NCBI GenBank assembly: GCA_034440635.1
Contig: JAOTON010000337.1
Coordinates: forward strand, 248,001-312,000
Source of the DNA: Lepas anatifera
Lineage: Eukaryota; Arthropoda; Thecostraca; Lepadidae
Reading direction: 5' to 3'
DNA length: 64,000 bases
Made by a program: the position numbers and the translations under genes. This document shows, in pieces, positions 59,630-64,000 of this stretch (positions within the stretch are counted from its first letter, which is position 1; the number at the start of each line of letters is the position of its first letter). Below the pieces are notes generated by a model, which had not been told where the DNA came from, did no database searches, and saw nothing but the letters and a program-made list of their open reading frames with translations.

Positions 59630-62600
59630 ACACGCACCGCCGCCACAGATGCCAGCCGCCTAGCAGCGTGGCTTTTCCTGCAAGGAGGGCTTAAACACTG
59701 GAGCCTAAAAATCCGCATATCCTGCGTCGTCAAAAGTATATACAACGCTGTGAAAAATCCTGCCGACGCACTTCCCTTCATTAAGTTCCCTCTCTTCAGT
59801 TTTGTATATATTTTGTTCTGAGAGACGGATGCTGAGCTAGATATATAGCTTAACTAATGAATACAAAAACGATGCTTCAGACACCTGATACCACTGTGCT
59901 CTAATAAAACGTTCTGTATGTGCAGCACCGCTCTCCGAGTTTGTACTGTAAATAATTGGATCATCGATTCTCGCCAAGCAATCTGCGACACAAGCAAATC
60001 TTTTCGATTCATGTCGGTTAAAATCCTCATCTCCGAAGTTCCAATTTTAATCCTCGACTTTCCATGTTGGCACTGTTTGCACGTTTTATCCCATCGAGAG
60101 GCATGAATCACCCTCCTAACTTGACAGCCCGTTCGTCCAGCAACAGAGCAGGATAGAGGCCCGCCCGAACCATGTGGTCCGCCTCCAGCCTGGGACCACC
60201 TGACCGATAGTCCTCGGCCTCTGCTTCCAACGCCGGACCACCGCATCCATGGTCTCGGGCCACAGCATCGATATATACAGAACCTGTGCGACACGCCAGC
60301 GATACACCCGCCTCAGGTAATTCACACCACTGGTACCAGAATCTAGGCTGGCTGGCTTTTTGTCAGGGAGGGCGACACCATGAAGCGGGTGTTTGGCGAC
60401 TGGTCCGGTTGGCACAGAGGGCCGCGACTCCTCCATAAGCCTCGCGTGCTTTCTGGGTCAGTCCACACGCGGGCACGCCTAAAAACGCCACCACAATGGC
60501 CACTCCGCCAAAGGCAGGCGGCTAATTGTTGGTTATCCACCGACTGGTCCTCGTCAGCTTCACTGCCTCCTAACTGTTGCTGTGCCTGCTGGTACAAAAT
60601 ACGTCCAAGCCAGGACCAGGGTGTGAATTTCTTTCTCTTTGGGGGTGCCTCGGCACCCTCAAGAGGGTGCTGGGCACCCTCAATGGTGATTTGTGCACCC
60701 CAACCAAAAGGTGAAACGAAGTCCCTATAAAGTGTGTAAAAGGAGGAAATGATCAACAAAACCTGTTCCACAGCACTATTGTGCATCTGACTTACAACTC
60801 ATATTTTCAAACAACAGAAAGCCTGAGACATAATGGCCAATAAACATCGATGATGTTGCGAGTCCCAAATTATATTTTGTGCCTTTTCACCATCCAACAC
60901 GGAGCAAAGCATCACGTGTTTCCCTCTTCTGGTATATTATCTGGTTGTACTTCGACAGCGCTCCCTATTAGTCCTCACTCTCTATAACTCGTCCAACGGT
61001 TAAGTTTTAGATTTACGAACGTCCCTTCCCCCTTCCCTCAGTTACCTCGGGAATGGGCCCCACTCATTTTCACTCAGCAGAAACCCATCGCGACACTCCC
61101 GACTTCAGCGAACTCGGCCGCCGGCTAGCCTGTGCTGACTGCCGCCGTCTCACCTGTACCGAAGAGCAGCCTCGAATGGTGTTGCAAACAATCACGCCAA
61201 TACAGAGCAAGGTATGGCTAAAAATGTTTTAAAAACACAATGTTAATACACCTCTTGTTTCATGGTTTAAAGATCTATCATTTTCATGAATGAATTTCCG
61301 CTGAATTTCCCGCGATACAAGTGAACGCGCCTCCACCAATCAGTGGCCGCCATCCGCCAGCAGCCACGATTGCCTCCGGGCACAAGGTTACAGAGGTCAC
61401 GCTGGGCGCCGTTGACGACAAGTTCAAGCCTCGGTGGGGAGGGGTCGCGGGCGGATTGTAATGCCTACATGTGTGGTGTTGAAAATGGTGGTCATTGTGT
61501 CTGGTGTCAGACTGAGGGAGGGGGCAGATATAGGAAACATTCTGTGCACGTAGGTAGACATATGGGTTAGGCGTTTGTGCAATGTGCAGTGCGATAACAC
61601 TTGAAAAACGTGAGTGCGAGTTCATGAAATGAAATTGGTACACGAGTCTGCTTGGCGGACAAAATTGCAGGCATCAATTTCCAGTCCATAGTATTTTTGG
61701 GTATCAGTGTAGATGATGTAGCTTTACAAGACGTTTTACGATTGACAAACTTATTAGTAATACAGCACAAACGGTGTATGTGACACACACCTCTGACATT
61801 TCAGGCGTATGCAACACTAGAAGTTTAAAATGGCAATTTGAGGCGGAGAGATGAGTAGTTCTGATCGTGTTAACAAGAGGGGTCCAAGGCAAAGCACAAG
61901 ATGCCCGAAAAATTAACTGATCAGCATTTGTAATCGAATAGCATGAACAGCACTGCATTCCTTTAGCATATGCCATTCCCCTTCTAGTTACCAAATCCTT
62001 TCGATGTCGCCGCCATTCGGCCTCCAGGCAGCCAGAAGCCACTGTGCACGGCCGTCTGACCGTGATTGTCCGACCTTCTATCCCCCCCCCCCCCCCCTTT
62101 GGGAAAAAAAAGGCCCCATTAAGCCTATAAAAATCGGTGCAATCATAATCCACTATTAATCTTCTAGGTGACGCCGCCATTCCTAGTTAGTTATTGTTTC
62201 TTATAATCATTTTTGTGAAAAACTATTCACCTACGGAAAGCTTAAGACTTAAGACACCTGAGGATTAGATTAAGACTCCTAACTCTCAGCATTCGCATTA
62301 TACCTACCTAATTTGGTGGAATTGCGGCAGTGGGTGATTTCACATGTAGTGTCCAGCCTTGAAAGGGCAAATCCTAGCGACAGAAATTATTTTGTTGGTA
62401 AATGTTGATTTTTCAGGCCAAAATTTCCGTGCTGACCGAAACAATACAGCGTATTAGAATTTTGATACGAGAATGGAAGAGGACAACAATGAAACATCAA
62501 GCAACGATGATTGAATTCTTTCGAGTGGTGACAGTTTTTTAACGGCTGTTCTTTTAGTATGTATAAAATGTTTAAAATCGAATAGTAAAGTATTTATGCA

Positions 62601-62885
62601 CAGCACATGCGGGTGGAAACGGAAGCTAAATGGTCTCTAAATAAAGCAGTAGTGGGTTGTTGCGTGGATTGTAATGAGCGATACCATGCAAGGCTGTATG
62701 TAAACTTATATCTCTTTGGGGCTGTCCGGGCACCTGGGATGAAATCAGGGGAGGAAAAAATGTCAAAACTGTCGCCAACCCGAATTCATATGAGCAAAAC
62801 TGTCGCACCAAGGATAAGTTGCATGCTGGCACAACACAACATACAAAACTTGGAAAGTCCATTGTAGATCTGCCTAGAACTCCAG
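59630..62885. other. No firm gene; possible transposon-derived minus-strand frames at 60.1-60.8 kb
   Basis: Two overlapping minus-strand frames (60116-60436 and 60343-60786) have natural-looking pieces (GTSGVNYLRRVYRWRVAQVL; ILYQQAQQQLGGSEADEDQS). They are in different frames, as in a decayed coding element. GGGTGCC/GGCACCC inverted motifs lie at 60650-60700. A run of 16 C lies at 62082-62097. No domain was recognised. Confidence 0.3.
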
Positions 62886-62889
62886 TTAA

Positions 62890-63670
62890 AGGGAGATACG
62901 CGAACAAATTATTATTGTGGTTGCTTACTATTTGGAAAAATCCTGACTACGAAACTGTCAATTATTTTTGTATCTTCGGTAAAATTTTGGGAGGCCACTC
63001 ACTTATTATCGAAATAGGTTAACAGTTCTGATAAAATGGTGAAACCTTCACCCATCACTTGCTTTTTGAAAACTATTTAAAGTTGAAAAGTAATGTTTTT
63101 TTTCTAATAAAAGATGTTTCTTCTCCTGTATTTGTATTTGAATTAACTTTACAAGGCCTTTAAAAACTAAAAAATGAATGTGTATGCCCTAGAAACGGAA
63201 CAAACAATTACTCAAGTCTTCAGCCGTTTCGTACCTCGGGTCTTGAGTCATTTTCTGCTTCAGCCCCAGGATGACAAAACTTTTGCATCAGATAGGTCAC
63301 GTGACCCCAGTATGAGAATTCCTAGGCTTTTGATTGGTTAATTGTGATTTCTTTCAAGCCCTATATTTCTGTTTCAAAAGAGTTTTGGAATGTTGTTTTT
63401 CTTAAGTAGTTTTTTTCTGTGGTAATCCGAAGTTCTACATTTCTGTTTAGGATAGATATGACCTAATTCTTAGAGAAATTGATAGCCTTAACTGGGGGTA
63501 CGTCATTTAAATCGATAAGAGATGTACCGGTAAAGTCGTCTAGAAATGTTGATTTTGAGAGCAATTTTAAGGCATTTGCAGGCCGAATTCGCAAAAATGA
63601 GAATAGGGCTTCTTAAACAACTTTTTGTGACCTTTTGATCTAGCCAATATAATTTTTCGCGTATCTCCCT
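62890..63670. mobile_element. 781-bp TTAA-flanked MITE, copy 2
   Basis: It is flanked by TTAA at 62886-62889 and 63671-63674. The ends are AGGGAGATACGCGAACAAAT and the inverted AGGGAGATACGCGAAAAATT. It aligns with copy 1 (43009-43785) throughout, in the same orientation. Shared internal blocks include GAAACTGTCAATTATTTTTG, CAGCCGTTTCGTACCTCGGG and GGTCACGTGACCCC. No conserved frame was found. Confidence 0.9.
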
Positions 63671-63674
63671 TTAA

Positions 63675-64000
63675 GCCAAGTTCCTTAGCATGTTATGGTC
63701 ACTAAGACTGATATTTTGCTAGATTTTTTTACATATATGGTTTATAAACATTTGGAAATTATGGTTTAAGCACATGTTTAAGAAGCAGCTTTGCAAATTT
63801 CACAGAAATATTTAAATAATCTAACCACTGGTTTTTCTACTCAAGTAAAGCTTCTCAAAATTTTACAGAGTACTTACAGCTAAACCAGGACAGACAGGGG
63901 CAGCCCATTTTATTCCCTGATGGCCTGTTGAGTTTATTTTTTCGAAGGAAAGAGCACACCTTGGAATAATTAAAAATTGCAGTGCTTCTAGGGACAATCT
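63675..64000. other. No supported feature
   Basis: AT-rich flank; nothing recognised. Confidence 0.5.

Overview
This is a gene-poor, repeat-rich eukaryotic window. It has short spliced exon candidates with GT/AG borders, CpG-rich islands, dinucleotide microsatellites, tRNA-derived SINEs and several families of DNA transposon. A (TTAGG)n tract at 4.08 kb is the canonical arthropod telomere motif. With the (CT)n/(GA)n microsatellites and GC-rich low-complexity coding exons, it points to an arthropod, perhaps a crustacean. The exact taxon is inference. No prokaryotic operons, rRNA or intact tRNA genes were seen.

Layout. 0-3.2 kb is AT-rich with one good minus-strand exon (2956-3154). 3.67-12.26 kb is a nest of transposons: a 192-bp hAT-type MITE, then a Mutator-like element (exact 9-bp target duplication, long inverted ends) that carries the (TTAGG)n tract, then a 7.5-kb hAT-like element inserted inside that tract. 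The hAT-like element carries an enormous GGGCCC minisatellite and a fragment of hAT transposase. 12.5-21.7 kb holds degenerate GGGCCC-type repeats, two large inverted repeat arms, recurring 20-bp palindromes and a piggyBac-like element full of AGGTCA half-sites. 23.3-26.2 kb is the 3'-terminal coding exon (about 975 codons, minus strand) of a long low-complexity protein. 47.4-48.1 kb is another acidic minus-strand exon, possibly of the same gene. A hAT-like element sits beside the acceptor of the big exon.

29.7-30.2, 31.2-31.4, 37.9-38.9 and 57.9-58.4 kb are GC-rich islands with exon candidates. The 38-kb island has two RFX X-box-like sites, a CRE and an E-box between opposed exon candidates. 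42-46 kb holds two coding-frame tandem arrays (42/43 bp and 63 bp), a SINE with a perfect 17-bp target duplication, and a 777-bp TTAA-flanked MITE whose sister copy lies at 62.9-63.7 kb. The plus strand has exon candidates at 50.1, 58.3 and 59.4 kb. A second piggyBac-like copy with intact TTAA duplications lies at 53.6-54.5 kb.

The structural calls (ends, target duplications, tandem arrays) rest on direct reading of the sequence. The exon calls rest on open frames, GC-rich third positions and splice signals, and no protein family could be named with confidence apart from the hAT transposase fragment. The most interesting items are the transposon nest carrying telomeric repeats, AGGTCA clusters shared by unrelated transposon types, and the X-box island at 38.5 kb.
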